A stretch of 59,337 nucleotides of DNA from a virus, in IMG/VR virus record IMGVR_UViG_3300035684_000073, positions 1 through 59,337 of that record, one strand, 5' to 3'. The position numbers were made by a program, and so were the translations under genes. The notes under the pieces were generated by a model. It was given only the letters and a program-made list of their open reading frames with translations. It was not told where the DNA came from and did no database searches. Each line of letters opens with the position of its first letter. Within the stretch, counting starts at the first letter, position 1. Positions 32,122 through 41,398 of this stretch are shown here, one piece after another.

Positions 32122-35100
32122 CGGCTCAAAGCGCAAACCCGTTCCTTGACGCGGCGCTCGGCTATGCGGCGCGGGGCTGGCCTGTCTTTCCCTGCAGCCC
32201 GAGGCAGAAGGCGCCGCTGCTGCCGTGCGACAAGGATGCCGAGGGGCGCGAGATCCGCGGCACGGGCGGCGTGTCGAAGGCCTCGACGGATCCGGAGCAG
32301 ATCGCGGCCTGGTGGAAGCGCTGGCCGAAAGCCCTGGTCGGCCTGGCGACGGGGCACCCGACGATCGATGCCGACGGCCGCCGGCTCTTCGTGGTCGATT
32401 TCGATCCGCGCGAAGACGGCGACACGGGCGAAGTGTGGACGCTCGAAAGGCTCAAAGGCGAGCTGGAAGAGCAGCAAGGGTGCCCGTTCCCGTCAACGTT
32501 AACGGCCATGACGCCTTCGGACGGCGTGCACGCTTACCTGCTGCAGCCCGACGAAGGCGATCCGATCACGAACCGGGGCAACCTGCCCGAGCACGTCGAC
32601 GTGCGCGGCCTCGGCGGCTACGTGATCGCGCCGCCGTCGGTAATGGGGCCGAGCGCGATCAAGGGGCAGGCCGGGCTCCGCTATCGCTGGCTGCATGGCG
32701 AGGCCGATCGGCCGCTCGCCGACGCGCCGGCGCAGCTGATCGAGATCCTGCGATCGAGGCCGAAGGCAAAGGCCGGCGCCAGTACCGGCGACGATCGCCG
32801 GCGGCCGAGCAGCGCGGCGCCGATCGGCGCCGAGGAAGCCGTGCGCAAATATGCCCTGGCGGCCCTCGATGGCGAGTGCAGGGCGATCCGCGGCGCCGGA
32901 TCCGGCGTGCGCAATGCGCAACTTAACGAAAGCGCGCTCAAGGTTGCGAGCCTGGTCGTTGCAGGCGCCATCGACAGCACGATCGCGCGCAGCTCGATCG
33001 AGGCGGCCGCACGCGACAATCCGGGCCGCGACGACGATCGACAGCTCGCCGCGACGATCGAAAGCGGGTGGACAGCCGGGCTAAATAGCCCTCGCGATCT
33101 CTCTGAGATCGCGGCCGCTGCCCGTGCTCGCGCCGAGCGCGGGCATTCTCGATCCTTCCAACCTTCCGGCGATCGGCCGAGCCGCGGGGCGCCGCCGCGG
33201 CCGCCCGCGCCTGGCCGCCCTGCCGCACCCGCACCCGTCTCGCCGGCGGAAAATTCCAAACCCTTCCGAAACGGAAGGCTGGAAAGCTTATCATTGGGGA
33301 GCAAGGCGGGGGCGGCGCGGCTGAGGCGGCTTGCCGAGAAGTGGCTCGACCGCCGGATCGAGGCGGCACCCGAGACGGAACGCGAGATCACGGCGCTGGC
33401 ATGGGGCGTCGGCCGACGGGTGGCTGCGCAGCTGCTCGACGAACATGCCGCCCGCGAGCGGATATGGCCTCTGGTCGAGAAGTGCGCCGGCCTCGCCTTC
33501 GAGACGGTCGACCAGGCGATCGACGACGGCTTTAATCGCGGCTTCGATCCGGCGCCGCTGCAGCTCGACGCCGATTGCGCGGGCTTTCCCATGACGGACA
33601 AGGGCAACGCGCAGCGGTTCCGGGCGCGCTATGGACACGATTTCCGCTTTACGACGGCGAAGGGCTGGCTCGGATGGGATGGCCGGCGCTGGGCCGTGCT
33701 CGACCAGGATCCGCAGAACGCCCCCGCGGAGATCATGGCGGCTGTTTTCGACACCGTTGACGCAATCCAGCGCGAGGCGCGCCTGGTGCGCGACACGGGC
33801 CTGCAGCACGATGAAAACGAGCACGGGCTCGATCGCGCGATACCGAAGGGCAAGGGAGTCGTGCTGCTATCCGATATGATCGCCGCCTGGGGGCGCGCCT
33901 CGGAAAGCTCCGGACGGCTCGGCTGCATCGCGAACCTGGCGAAGCGCTGGTTGACCATGCCGATCGAGAAATTCGACTGCGAGGCGCTGGCGATCAACGT
34001 CCTGAACGGCACGCTTCGCTTCCGACGCGAGCAGCTCGGCGACGGCACGGTAACGGCCTCCCTCACGCTCGACGCGCATAGGCGCGAAGATCTGTCGACG
34101 AAGCTGGCGCCCGTCGAATATGATCCCAAGGCCGAGTGCCCCCTTTACGACCGGCAGCTCGCATGGGCGCAACCCGACGAAAAGGTGCGGCGCTATCTGC
34201 ACCAGGTCGGCGGCTACGGCATGACGGGCGACACGACGGCGCACGCGCTCTGGTTCTGGTATGGCCGAGGCCGCAACGGCAAGTCGACGACCATCGACAC
34301 CTGGTGCTATTTCGCCGGCGACTATAGCGGCACGACTTTGATCGAGACGTTTCTCGACCAAGGCATCAAGAAGCGCGGCGACCAGGCCTCGCCAGATCTG
34401 GCGCGGCTCGGCGGCGTGCGGATGCTACGCGCATCGGAACCCGAGCGCGGCGCCAAGCTGAATGCGGCGCTGATCAAGTTCGTGACGGGCGGCGAGCCCG
34501 TGCCGGTGCGGGCGCTTCACCGCGGCTTTTTCGACCTGTTGCCCCGCTTCAAGCTCATCATCTCCGGCAACTCGAAACCGGACATCCCCGACACGGACGA
34601 AGGCATCTGGTCGCGAATGAAGCTGGTTCCCTGGCAGCGCCATATCGAGAAGCCCGAAGAGGATCCGCTGCGCGACCGCTTCCCGGTGCCCGAGGGCCAG
34701 TGGCCGAAAAAGGATCTGCAGCTGGTCGACAAGATGAAGGCGGCCGAGGGATCGGGCGTGCTCAACCGGCTGATCGGCGGGCTCATGGACTGGCTCGCGA
34801 ACGGCCTGGTCGAGCCGGAAGCGGTGAAGCTGGCGACCCAAGAATATCGCGACCAGACGGATCCGCTGGCGCGGTTCCTGCGCCTCTGCACGGTAGCGGA
34901 TCCGGCGAGCCGCATCCAATCCTCGAAGCTGCACGAAGTCTTTGCCGCCTGGTGCAAGGCCGCCGGCGAGCGCGAGTGGACGAACAAGGGGCTCGCGAAG
35001 GCGATGGCCGACAAGGGCTTTGCTAAGGCGCGAAGCGACGGGATGCAGTGGCTCGGCCTGCGCCTGGTGCGCCAGGCATCCGACTTCGTCGATCACGAAG

Positions 35101-35240
35101 GCAATGTGCGCGAGTCGCTGCCCGACTTCGAGGCGCTCGCGGCCAGGGAGGAAGCGGCGCGCTCGGCCGAGGCCCGCGGCGACGTCGACCAGCCCCGCAC
35201 CCCCGACACTGAGGATCGCGAGCGATGGGATGTGCCCTGA
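32118..35240 (+). CDS. bifunctional prim-pol / D5-type helicase replication protein
   Basis: The protein has 1040 residues, with the start set at the GTG that overlaps the previous stop. Residues about 8-210 are a primase-polymerase domain: WPVFPCSP, metal ligands D94 and D96 in VVDFDPRED, and H138 in SDGVHAYLL. A linker with many Pro/Arg (about 330-400) follows. The superfamily 3 / P4-type helicase has Walker A GRGRNGKST (K722) and RFKLIISGNSKPDIP nearby. A C-terminal DNA-binding-like part contains EVFAAWCKAAGEREWTNKGL. It is the main replication protein of the phage. Short CCTTCC/GGAAGG repeats lie within and after the gene and could be binding sites. Confidence 0.9.
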   Translation: MTAQSANPFLDAALGYAARGWPVFPCSPRQKAPLLPCDKDAEGREIRGTGGVSKASTDPEQIAAWWKRWPKALVGLATGHPTIDADGRRLFVVDFDPREDGDTGEVWTLERLKGELEEQQGCPFPSTLTAMTPSDGVHAYLLQPDEGDPITNRGNLPEHVDVRGLGGYVIAPPSVMGPSAIKGQAGLRYRWLHGEADRPLADAPAQLIEILRSRPKAKAGASTGDDRRRPSSAAPIGAEEAVRKYALAALDGECRAIRGAGSGVRNAQLNESALKVASLVVAGAIDSTIARSSIEAAARDNPGRDDDRQLAATIESGWTAGLNSPRDLSEIAAAARARAERGHSRSFQPSGDRPSRGAPPRPPAPGRPAAPAPVSPAENSKPFRNGRLESLSLGSKAGAARLRRLAEKWLDRRIEAAPETEREITALAWGVGRRVAAQLLDEHAARERIWPLVEKCAGLAFETVDQAIDDGFNRGFDPAPLQLDADCAGFPMTDKGNAQRFRARYGHDFRFTTAKGWLGWDGRRWAVLDQDPQNAPAEIMAAVFDTVDAIQREARLVRDTGLQHDENEHGLDRAIPKGKGVVLLSDMIAAWGRASESSGRLGCIANLAKRWLTMPIEKFDCEALAINVLNGTLRFRREQLGDGTVTASLTLDAHRREDLSTKLAPVEYDPKAECPLYDRQLAWAQPDEKVRRYLHQVGGYGMTGDTTAHALWFWYGRGRNGKSTTIDTWCYFAGDYSGTTLIETFLDQGIKKRGDQASPDLARLGGVRMLRASEPERGAKLNAALIKFVTGGEPVPVRALHRGFFDLLPRFKLIISGNSKPDIPDTDEGIWSRMKLVPWQRHIEKPEEDPLRDRFPVPEGQWPKKDLQLVDKMKAAEGSGVLNRLIGGLMDWLANGLVEPEAVKLATQEYRDQTDPLARFLRLCTVADPASRIQSSKLHEVFAAWCKAAGEREWTNKGLAKAMADKGFAKARSDGMQWLGLRLVRQASDFVDHEGNVRESLPDFEALAAREEAARSAEARGDVDQPRTPDTEDRERWDVP
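33151..33290. repeat. CCTTCC/GGAAGG repeat cluster inside the replication gene linker
   Basis: GATCCTTCCAACCTTCCGG (33151-33169) and a second set (33251-33290, with CCCTTCCGAAACGGAAGG) repeat the same TTCC-based box in both orientations. The same box recurs near 35239-35500 and 36560. Confidence 0.55.
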
Positions 35241-35500
35241 TCCTTCCGGGTCGGAAGGATGCCGGAAGGATCGCGGAAGTCGGAAACGGCGGAATTCCGC
35301 GCGCTTGGAAGGTTTGGAAGGATCGCCGTGAAGAAGTCTGCGAGTGGGTGCGTGCGCGCAGGCGCACGAATGCAATCCACCTTCAAGCTTCCAATCCTTC
35401 CGATCCTTCCGAGTGAATGAAGAAAAGGTCTAGTATCAATGAGTTCTGACTTCTCAAATGCCGGAAGGTTGAAAGCCGAGGCTTCCAAGGCCGGAAGCTT
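35239..35500. repeat. CCTTCC/GGAAGG repeat cluster between the replication gene and the next gene
   Basis: The 198-base gap between genes (35241-35438) and the first codons of the next gene hold at least nine copies of CCTTCC or GGAAGG, several as inverted pairs such as TCCTTCCGGGTCGGAAGGA. Copies lie at about 35241-35310, 35383-35415 and 35461-35497. Clusters beside a primase-helicase gene suggest an origin or regulatory iterons. Confidence 0.6.
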
Positions 35501-35921
35501 TCTTACGTTCGAGGACGTACAGGAGGAAATGATCGCCGCGCTACAGGGCTGGCGGCGGATGCCCGATCGGGAGCGCAACTGGCTCCGGAGCCGGGCGCAC
35601 TGGCCGGAGATACTTCGGCATACCTATTTCGGCGACTATTCGGACGAAGAGCAGCCGGAGCCGCGGCCGCTGCCGCTCACCCGCGCGCAGGTGAAGCGGA
35701 TGAATGAGGTCAGCGAATGGCTGCGCTTCGCGCCCGAAGCCGATCGGCAGCTGGTGGTGCTCGCCCTGGCGCAGCTCGCGGCGGGTCGCAAGCGGGTGAG
35801 CTGGACGCGAGTGAGGCGGAAAATGAACGCCGAAGTGGGCACGCGCGCGCTCGGCCAGCGCTTCACAAGGGCGATTTCCTCGATAGCAAAGGGCGTGAAC
35901 GCCGCAGAAAAGCTGGCCTAG
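35439..35921 (+). CDS. DUF6362-like phage protein
   Basis: The protein has 160 residues. The core NWLRSRAHWPEILRHTYFGD then RPLPLTRAQVKRMNEVSEWL then VLALAQLAAGRKRVSWTRV follows the pattern I associate with DUF6362 (R.HWPEI....P.P....I.RM.E...WL..L). It is found between replication and packaging genes of sphingomonad phages. Function unknown, perhaps a DNA-binding late regulator. The first codons lie in the TTCC repeat cluster. Confidence 0.65.
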   Translation: MSSDFSNAGRLKAEASKAGSFLTFEDVQEEMIAALQGWRRMPDRERNWLRSRAHWPEILRHTYFGDYSDEEQPEPRPLPLTRAQVKRMNEVSEWLRFAPEADRQLVVLALAQLAAGRKRVSWTRVRRKMNAEVGTRALGQRFTRAISSIAKGVNAAEKLA

Positions 35922-36361
35922 AGGCTGTCAAGCCCTAGAATGTGCGGCGAATGAGATTTTGTCTGTTCGGCTCTAGGGCAAAATGGGCCTATCCATTGCT
36001 AAGTTCGGCGGACGTTATGCAAGCCATCTTCGCCCCTTCGATCGCAACGCTTCAGCCCGGCCAGGCCGAACGGTTCGGCCTGTTCTTGGGCGGCTTGGCA
36101 TGGCGCTTGCCCCGGTTCGGCCTGTCGAGGGCTTTTGGGTCCTTCCTGGCGCTCCGGACGTATGCGGGGGCCAAAGGCGCGGCATTCGCGAGAGTGCCGA
36201 ATTTTTTGAAACTCTCTTGTTTTTCTTTCGGTTTCGGAACGGCGACGGTGCGGTTCGGCTGTCCCGCTTTCGGCCGAGCTGCTGACCAGGCGCCGGCGGC
36301 CGTCAGCGGCACGCCCCCAACTCGACGCCGCCAGCGGGTGCCTCACAGATCGGCCGCGCCC
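35922..36361. other. probable non-coding region upstream of the packaging genes, with palindromes and repeats
   Basis: No convincing gene is seen here, since all frames have poor composition. It contains a 21-base inverted repeat (arms CAGGCCGAAC and GTTCGGCCTG, 36062-36082) and three copies of CGGTTCGGC(C)TGT (36071, 36113, 36251). There is also an AT-rich pocket at about 36189-36240 with GAGAGT/ACTCTC arms. It may hold the cos/pac site or the late promoter. Confidence 0.5.
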
Positions 36362-36628
36362 GTGAGGCCGGCTTTCTTCGTCGCGTTCGTCGGCAGCTAC
36401 GCCGATCCTGATCGAGGCGGTCTTTCCGGGCCGTATCCAGATCGGGCGGCCGCTGTCGCTTGGATCGAGCTGCTGCGCATGATCGCCAGGACCGGGCTGC
36501 ATCAGCTCGATCCGCCCGTGCCGCTGTATCTGATCCGGGCGATCGCCAGGTCGAGCAGCGGATCCTTCCGGTCGGAAGCTTTGGCTGGAAAGCTAGACAA
36601 CGTGGCGGGTGCGGGGCGGCGGAAATGA
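36362..36628 (+). CDS. small phage protein, function unknown, start uncertain
   Basis: From GTG at 36362 the product has 88 residues (VRPAFFVAFVGSYADPDRGG, then AAAVAWIELLRMIARTGLHQ). The frame stays open upstream to 35942, but that part looks non-coding. The stop overlaps the next ATG (ATGA), the main argument that this frame is used. TTCC boxes occur near its end (36562-36590). Confidence 0.4.
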   Translation: MRPAFFVAFVGSYADPDRGGLSGPYPDRAAAVAWIELLRMIARTGLHQLDPPVPLYLIRAIARSSSGSFRSEALAGKLDNVAGAGRRK

Positions 36629-36855
36629 GGGCGTGCCTTTGCTACTGGCACAACGCCTTCGGCAAGGCCGGGCGGGTTGATCGCGTCGAAGTGCGGCACG
36701 GTGCGTTGACGCTCGGCGGCTGCGGTTGGATTAAGAGTAATTCGCGCGTGGTTAGCTTCGACCGCGGTTGGGTCGATCAGGCACTCGAGTTCAGCGGCCA
36801 CGCTAACGAAGATGCGAGTGGCCGCTCGCGCGCGGCAAGGGAGTGCCCGTTTTGA
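36625..36855 (+). CDS. small phage protein, function unknown
   Basis: The protein has 76 residues (MRACLCYWHNAFGKAGRVDR, then VRHGALTLGGCGWIKSNSRV), beta-rich with several Cys and Trp. It overlaps the previous gene by 4 bases and the terminase gene by 13 bases. Confidence 0.5.
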   Translation: MRACLCYWHNAFGKAGRVDRVEVRHGALTLGGCGWIKSNSRVVSFDRGWVDQALEFSGHANEDASGRSRAARECPF

Positions 36856-37442
36856 GGGGCAATCTGGCGGATCTGGCGGCGACGGGGCTTGCCTCGGAAC
36901 CGACGCTTCGCAAGTGGATTGCGGCCGAGCCCGATCAGCCGTGGATTATCAAGCGCGGCTCTAACGGCGACGCTTACGAGATCGATCTCGCCGGCGCCGT
37001 CGAGGCTTGGAAGGCGCAGCAGGAACGCGCAACGGCTGCAGCTCGCGATCGCGCGCAGCAGCTCCGGCAGCTCGGCCTCGATCTTGGCGTCGGTGGGCAG
37101 GCCGCCGACGAAGAGGGCGGCTTCACCTTCTCGATCGCCGAGCGGAAGCAGCTGGTCGAGGAAGAATATGTGGCGATGAAGCTCGCCGAGAAGCGCGGCG
37201 AGCTGGTGCGATATGCGGACATAGCCCACGAATTCGGGGAGTTGCTGGTGCTCTTTCGCCAGCGCGGCGAGACGTTCGCCGCCCGATTGGCGAAGCGGGT
37301 CGATCTTACACGCGAGCAGCTTGCCGCGATCGATCGCCAGGTCGCGGCCGATCAGGCGTTTCTAGCGCAGGCTTTGGAGAAGTGGGGAAGTGGCGACACG
37401 GGCAACCTTGCCGCCGCCGCGGTGGACGATCCCGCCGCTTAG
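36843..37442 (+). CDS. terminase small subunit (Nu1/DUF1441-like)
   Basis: The protein has 199 residues from GTG. The N-terminus LADLAATGLASEPTLRKWIA is a winged helix-turn-helix as in lambda Nu1. IIKRGSNGDAYEIDLAGAVE is its wing. A long helical region follows (AERKQLVEEEYVAMKLAEKR), typical of DUF1441 small terminases. It recognises the packaging site and recruits the large subunit, whose gene overlaps its end by 53 bases. Confidence 0.82.
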   Translation: MPVLRGNLADLAATGLASEPTLRKWIAAEPDQPWIIKRGSNGDAYEIDLAGAVEAWKAQQERATAAARDRAQQLRQLGLDLGVGGQAADEEGGFTFSIAERKQLVEEEYVAMKLAEKRGELVRYADIAHEFGELLVLFRQRGETFAARLAKRVDLTREQLAAIDRQVAADQAFLAQALEKWGSGDTGNLAAAAVDDPAA

Positions 37443-39600
37443 GACGGCGCAAGATCTGATCCGCGGGCAAGCGCACTTGCTGGCGCCGAAGTCTAGGCGG
37501 CGGGTAAGCCAGTGGGCCGCGGACGAACAAGGCTTCGATCCGGACGTGCTACCGTGGCAAGCCGAGATCATGGATCGGCTTGGCGATCCGGACGTCGGCG
37601 AAGTCGGGATGATGGGGCCGAGCCAGGCCGGCAAGTCCACGATCGGACTGGCCTGGCTCGGCCAAACGATCGACGAAGATCCGGCCGAGTTCCTGATCTC
37701 GCAACCGTCGCAAAATCTGTCGCAGACGTTCGTGGTTACGCGCGTCGAGCCGATGATCGAGGCGACGCCGGCGGTGAAGCGCAAGCTGTCGCCGGCGGCG
37801 AACGCGAACAACATCTTCCTGAAGCAATTTCGGGGAATGATGCTGGCGACTGTCTGGCCCGTGGCGGCGCAGTTCACGCAACGGCCGATCCGGTTCGGTT
37901 GGCTCGACGACTACGACCAGTTTCCCGACGATATTGACGGGCAGGGATCGGGAATTGCCCTGCTCGACGGGCGGCAAACGAGCTTCGAGGGCCGCGACCG
38001 CAAGCTGATCTCTTCGTCGCCGGCACGCGACGACGGCAGTGGGATCGAGGCCTTCTGCGCTTCGGGAAGCGACGAACGGCTGCAGCCGCGGTGCCCGCAT
38101 TGCGAAGAGCGGATCGAGCTGGATCTGCTGCGCGATTTGCAATTCGCGGGCAAGCCGCGCGACGGCGAGCGCGGCGCCAGCCCGGCGACGGCCGACGACG
38201 CCGCGGCCTCGGCGCACGTGGTTTGCCCGGCAAGCGGGTGCATATTGGAGCCGAGCGATCGGCGCCGGCTGCTCGATAGCCTGGCCGATTTGCCCGCGCG
38301 GGGCTTCGTGCCGGCAAACCCGCTGGCATCGCGGCGCCGCTCGACGTTCCGGATCGACGGGCTGCTCGCGCTCACCAGCTGGCCGAAGCTGGCACGGCTG
38401 TGGCGCGAAGCGCTGATCGCCTGGGAAACGCGCCAGGACGAAACCGGGCTGCGGACGTTCGTGAACACGAAGGCGGGCGTGAATTATCGGGCGAAGGCAT
38501 CGGGCGAAAAGCCGCTCGACGCCGAGGCTTTGAAGCTTCGCCGTGAGCTAGACTTTTACCTCGGCACGGTGCCGATCGGCGTCAAGGTGCTGGTTACGCT
38601 GGTCGACGTGCAGAGCAACCGGGTCGAGCTAGCGACGGTGGGTTATGGCGACGGCCTCGAAAGCTGGCTTATCGATCGCCATTCGATCGACGTTCTAGAC
38701 GACGGGCTTACTCAGCTCGCGCCGTTCACGCACCCCGAGCATTCGGCGGTGCTGCTGCCGCTTTTCAACAAGCGCTATCCGCTCGCGGACGGCGTGCGAT
38801 CGGCCGAGCAGCTGCGGCGCATTGCCGACTGGCCTACGGCGCCGGTGCTCACGGTCGCGCTCGACATTGGCGGCGGCGGCGACAAGGAGAAGGGCGCGGC
38901 GGAATTTGCAAAAGCCTTCTGGAACGCCGCGCGAGCGCTCGGCATTCCGCCGGCGCGGATCACGCTGGTGAAGGGCGGCAATCGGCCGACGGCGGATCTC
39001 ATGCCGCGGGCGAAGTTTGCGGATCAGAAGCGCAGGGGCGGCGCCAAGCGCAGCTCGGCGCAGCTGTGGCTGCCGAACGTGCACGCGATCAAACACACGA
39101 TCGACGCGCGGTTGCGGCGGCTCGATCCGGGGCCGGGCTATATCCACCTGCCCGGCGGGAAGATCGGCGGGCGGCCGCTAAGGCCCGGCGAAAGTGAGGC
39201 AGGGGCGCACCGGCTGCTCGATCAGCATGTCGAAGAGATCGCGGCTGAAGAGTTGCAGAAGGGCAAGTGGGTAAAACGGCAAACCAGAAACGAGACCTGG
39301 GATCTGCTGGTTTACAGTTACGCCGCGATCCTGCGGCCGCCCTTCGCGCAGTCGCGAACGCATATGCGTTGGGTGCCCGCGGCGTTCCGGGTGCCCGACC
39401 ATCCGATCGCGTCGCCGCTGCCTCCGGCCGAGGGCGACGCGCCGAGGCCTGCAGCTGCGCCGGCCTCGAAGCCGGTCCTGGCGGCGGCGGCTACGCCCGT
39501 GCCGCAACGGGCTGCAGCTGCCGTCAAACCGCGCCCTGGCGCGCAAAAGAATTGGCTCGTCCCGCGCCGGGGCGGGAACTGGCTCAAACCTCGAAGGTAA
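37390..39600 (+). CDS. terminase large subunit (GpA family)
   Basis: The protein has 736 residues from GTG inside the end of the small-subunit gene. The ATPase Walker A is GPSQAGKS (K82), with DEDPAEFLISQPSQNLSQTF following and RPIRFGWLDDYDQFPDDIDG as the acidic motif. CPHCEERIEL and VCPASGCILEP are cysteine pairs of the central zinc-binding part. The C-terminal nuclease part includes VLVTLVDVQSNRVELATVGY. The family length and order match lambda gpA. The C-terminal 60 residues are a Pro/Ala-rich tail. It drives DNA into the head and cuts it. Confidence 0.93.
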   Translation: MATRATLPPPRWTIPPLRTAQDLIRGQAHLLAPKSRRRVSQWAADEQGFDPDVLPWQAEIMDRLGDPDVGEVGMMGPSQAGKSTIGLAWLGQTIDEDPAEFLISQPSQNLSQTFVVTRVEPMIEATPAVKRKLSPAANANNIFLKQFRGMMLATVWPVAAQFTQRPIRFGWLDDYDQFPDDIDGQGSGIALLDGRQTSFEGRDRKLISSSPARDDGSGIEAFCASGSDERLQPRCPHCEERIELDLLRDLQFAGKPRDGERGASPATADDAAASAHVVCPASGCILEPSDRRRLLDSLADLPARGFVPANPLASRRRSTFRIDGLLALTSWPKLARLWREALIAWETRQDETGLRTFVNTKAGVNYRAKASGEKPLDAEALKLRRELDFYLGTVPIGVKVLVTLVDVQSNRVELATVGYGDGLESWLIDRHSIDVLDDGLTQLAPFTHPEHSAVLLPLFNKRYPLADGVRSAEQLRRIADWPTAPVLTVALDIGGGGDKEKGAAEFAKAFWNAARALGIPPARITLVKGGNRPTADLMPRAKFADQKRRGGAKRSSAQLWLPNVHAIKHTIDARLRRLDPGPGYIHLPGGKIGGRPLRPGESEAGAHRLLDQHVEEIAAEELQKGKWVKRQTRNETWDLLVYSYAAILRPPFAQSRTHMRWVPAAFRVPDHPIASPLPPAEGDAPRPAAAPASKPVLAAAATPVPQRAAAAVKPRPGAQKNWLVPRRGGNWLKPRR

Positions 39601-39604
39601 CAGG

Positions 39605-39820
39605 ATGGCTTGGACGCAAGCGGATCTCGATCGGGTCGACGCGGCAATCGCGAACGGCAACGTCAAGAGCGTCACCTATGCCGACGGCCGAGCCGTCCAG
39701 TATGAAAGCCGGGCCGAGCTGCTCGCGGTGCGTCGCGAGATCCGGGCCGAGCTGCTGGCCTCGGCGAGCCAGGCGCGGCCGTTCCGCCGTGCAACGGTCG
39801 CGCGGTATCGCCGCCCGTGA
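39605..39820 (+). CDS. gpW-like head-tail joining protein
   Basis: The protein has 71 residues. MAWTQADLDRVDAAIANGNV then SVTYADGRAVQYESRAELLA matches the gpW pattern (short helix, beta hairpin with GR.V.Y, second helix). It would close the portal after packaging. It lies between terminase and portal, as in lambda, and overlaps the portal GTG by 4 bases. Confidence 0.8.
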   Translation: MAWTQADLDRVDAAIANGNVKSVTYADGRAVQYESRAELLAVRREIRAELLASASQARPFRRATVARYRRP

Positions 39821-41346
39821 GCGTGCTCGACAAAGCGATCGCGATCGCCTCGCCGCGATGGGCGGCGAAGCGCCAGGCGTCACGCCTGCAGCTGCAGCAG
39901 CTCGAAGCCGTCGGCCAGGCGGCGCGCCGCTCAAACGATCGGCGCACGCGCCGACGCGGCGACGACTGGCGGATCAACGACACGTCGCTACGCCGTTACG
40001 AAGCGCAGCAAGGCAAACCGATCTCGCGCGTCGATCGCCAGCGGATCCGCGAGATCTTCGAAACCAATCCCTTCGCGGTGAAGGCGAAGGCCTCGCTCCT
40101 GAACAACCTGGTCGGCTACGGCATAACGGGCACGGTCAAGGGGCCGAAGGCGCTGCAGAAGGCATGGACCGACTGGATCCGGGTTTGCGACTTCGACGGC
40201 GTGCTCGATCTCTACGGGCTGCAGGCGCTGATCGCCGAGATCTGGCTCGACGACGGCGAGGCCTTCATTGTCAAGCGGATCGTGCCCGGCGCGGCCGTGC
40301 ACCCGCTGCGATTGCAGGTGCTCGACGCCGATCAGCTCGACGTAACGGCCGTGCTTGGGAATTCGCGGATCCGCGACGGGATCGAGTATGGCGAAGGCGG
40401 CAAGCCGGTCGCCTATCACTTCAAGCGCAGCCGCGAGATCGACCAGTTCGGCGATCCGGTGCGCGTTCCCGCCGATCAGGTTATCCACCTGTTTCACCGT
40501 CGGCGCGCCGGGCAATGGCGCGGCCGCCCGCACTTCGAGCCGGTGCTCGACGCGCTCGCCGACGTCGACGACTTCATCGAGGCCGAGGGGATCCGCAAAA
40601 AGATCGAGAGCTGTTTCGTCGGCTTTCGATCGGTAACGAATGAAGAGATGGCCGGCGGCGGCGATGGCAGCATGGGGCAGATCGAGCCGGGCCTGCAGCC
40701 GCTCGACGGCGACGGCTTTCCGCTCGAAACCTTCTCGCCCGGCATGATCATCAACGGCCGCGACGGTGAAAGCATGACGTTCGGCGAGCCTAAGGCCGCC
40801 GGCGGCTTCGCCGAATTCATGCGGTGGGGGGCGCTCCGGATCGCCGCCGGCGGTCAAACGACTTATGAGCGCGCGACGGGCGATCTTTCGAACGTCAACT
40901 ATTCGAGCTTTCGCGCCGGCGATCTCGAATTCCAGCGCTTCATCGGGCGCGTGCAATGGCTGATGTTCATTCCCCGGCTGCTGGTCGATATCGAGCGGGC
41001 CTTTCTGGAAGCCGCGCAACTGATCGGCCTGGTGTCGCCGAGCCGCTCCGCGCCGGTTTTCAAGTGGACGCCGCCCCCCTTCGGTTCGGTCGATCCCAAG
41101 AAAGACGCCGACGCGCGCAAAGCTGAGATGGCGATGGGCGCCGAGAGCCTGCGCAACGTAGTCGCGGAACGCGGTTACGATCTCGACGAGCTTAGCGATG
41201 AGATCGCGGCCGACCTAAAGATGCTGGAAGGAAAGGGGCTTCTCGCCCTGGCGAAAGCAATGTTCGCCATGGCCGGTGCGGGCGCCGCGGCGGGGTCCGG
41301 CGCGCCGGCCTCGGCCGAACCAGGGGCCGAGCCGCCCGCCGAGTAA
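39817..41346 (+). CDS. portal protein (lambda gpB-like)
   Basis: The protein has 509 residues from GTG. The N-terminus contains RRRGDDWRINDTSLRRYEAQ, followed by LLNNLVGYGITGT, EIWLDDGEAFIVKRIVPG, LHPLRLQVLDADQLD-like (VHPLRLQVLDADQLDV) and GEGGKPVAYHFKRSREID. This order is characteristic of lambda-type portal proteins. Later TYERATGDLSNVNYSSFRAG and EFQRFIGRVQWLMF complete the family pattern. It forms the dodecameric DNA gate in the head. The Ala/Gly/Pro-rich end is probably disordered. Confidence 0.92.
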   Translation: MSVLDKAIAIASPRWAAKRQASRLQLQQLEAVGQAARRSNDRRTRRRGDDWRINDTSLRRYEAQQGKPISRVDRQRIREIFETNPFAVKAKASLLNNLVGYGITGTVKGPKALQKAWTDWIRVCDFDGVLDLYGLQALIAEIWLDDGEAFIVKRIVPGAAVHPLRLQVLDADQLDVTAVLGNSRIRDGIEYGEGGKPVAYHFKRSREIDQFGDPVRVPADQVIHLFHRRRAGQWRGRPHFEPVLDALADVDDFIEAEGIRKKIESCFVGFRSVTNEEMAGGGDGSMGQIEPGLQPLDGDGFPLETFSPGMIINGRDGESMTFGEPKAAGGFAEFMRWGALRIAAGGQTTYERATGDLSNVNYSSFRAGDLEFQRFIGRVQWLMFIPRLLVDIERAFLEAAQLIGLVSPSRSAPVFKWTPPPFGSVDPKKDADARKAEMAMGAESLRNVVAERGYDLDELSDEIAADLKMLEGKGLLALAKAMFAMAGAGAAAGSGAPASAEPGAEPPAE

Positions 41347-41350
41347 TGCA

Positions 41351-41372
41351 GCGGGCGCCGATCGGCGCCCGC
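41351..41372. other. perfect palindrome between portal and capsid genes
   Basis: The arms GCGGGCGCCGA and TCGGCGCCCGC join without a loop to form a 22-base palindrome 5 bases after the portal stop. It can fold in mRNA (no T run follows) and may protect or partly terminate transcripts. Confidence 0.55.
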
Positions 41373-41398
41373 AGATCTAACCGAAGGGAGAAGAGACT

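Noticed and set aside
35999-36502. minus-strand 167-codon frame in the gap before the terminase
   Set aside because: Gln/Arg/Ser-rich noise. The region carries palindromes and repeats rather than coding pattern.
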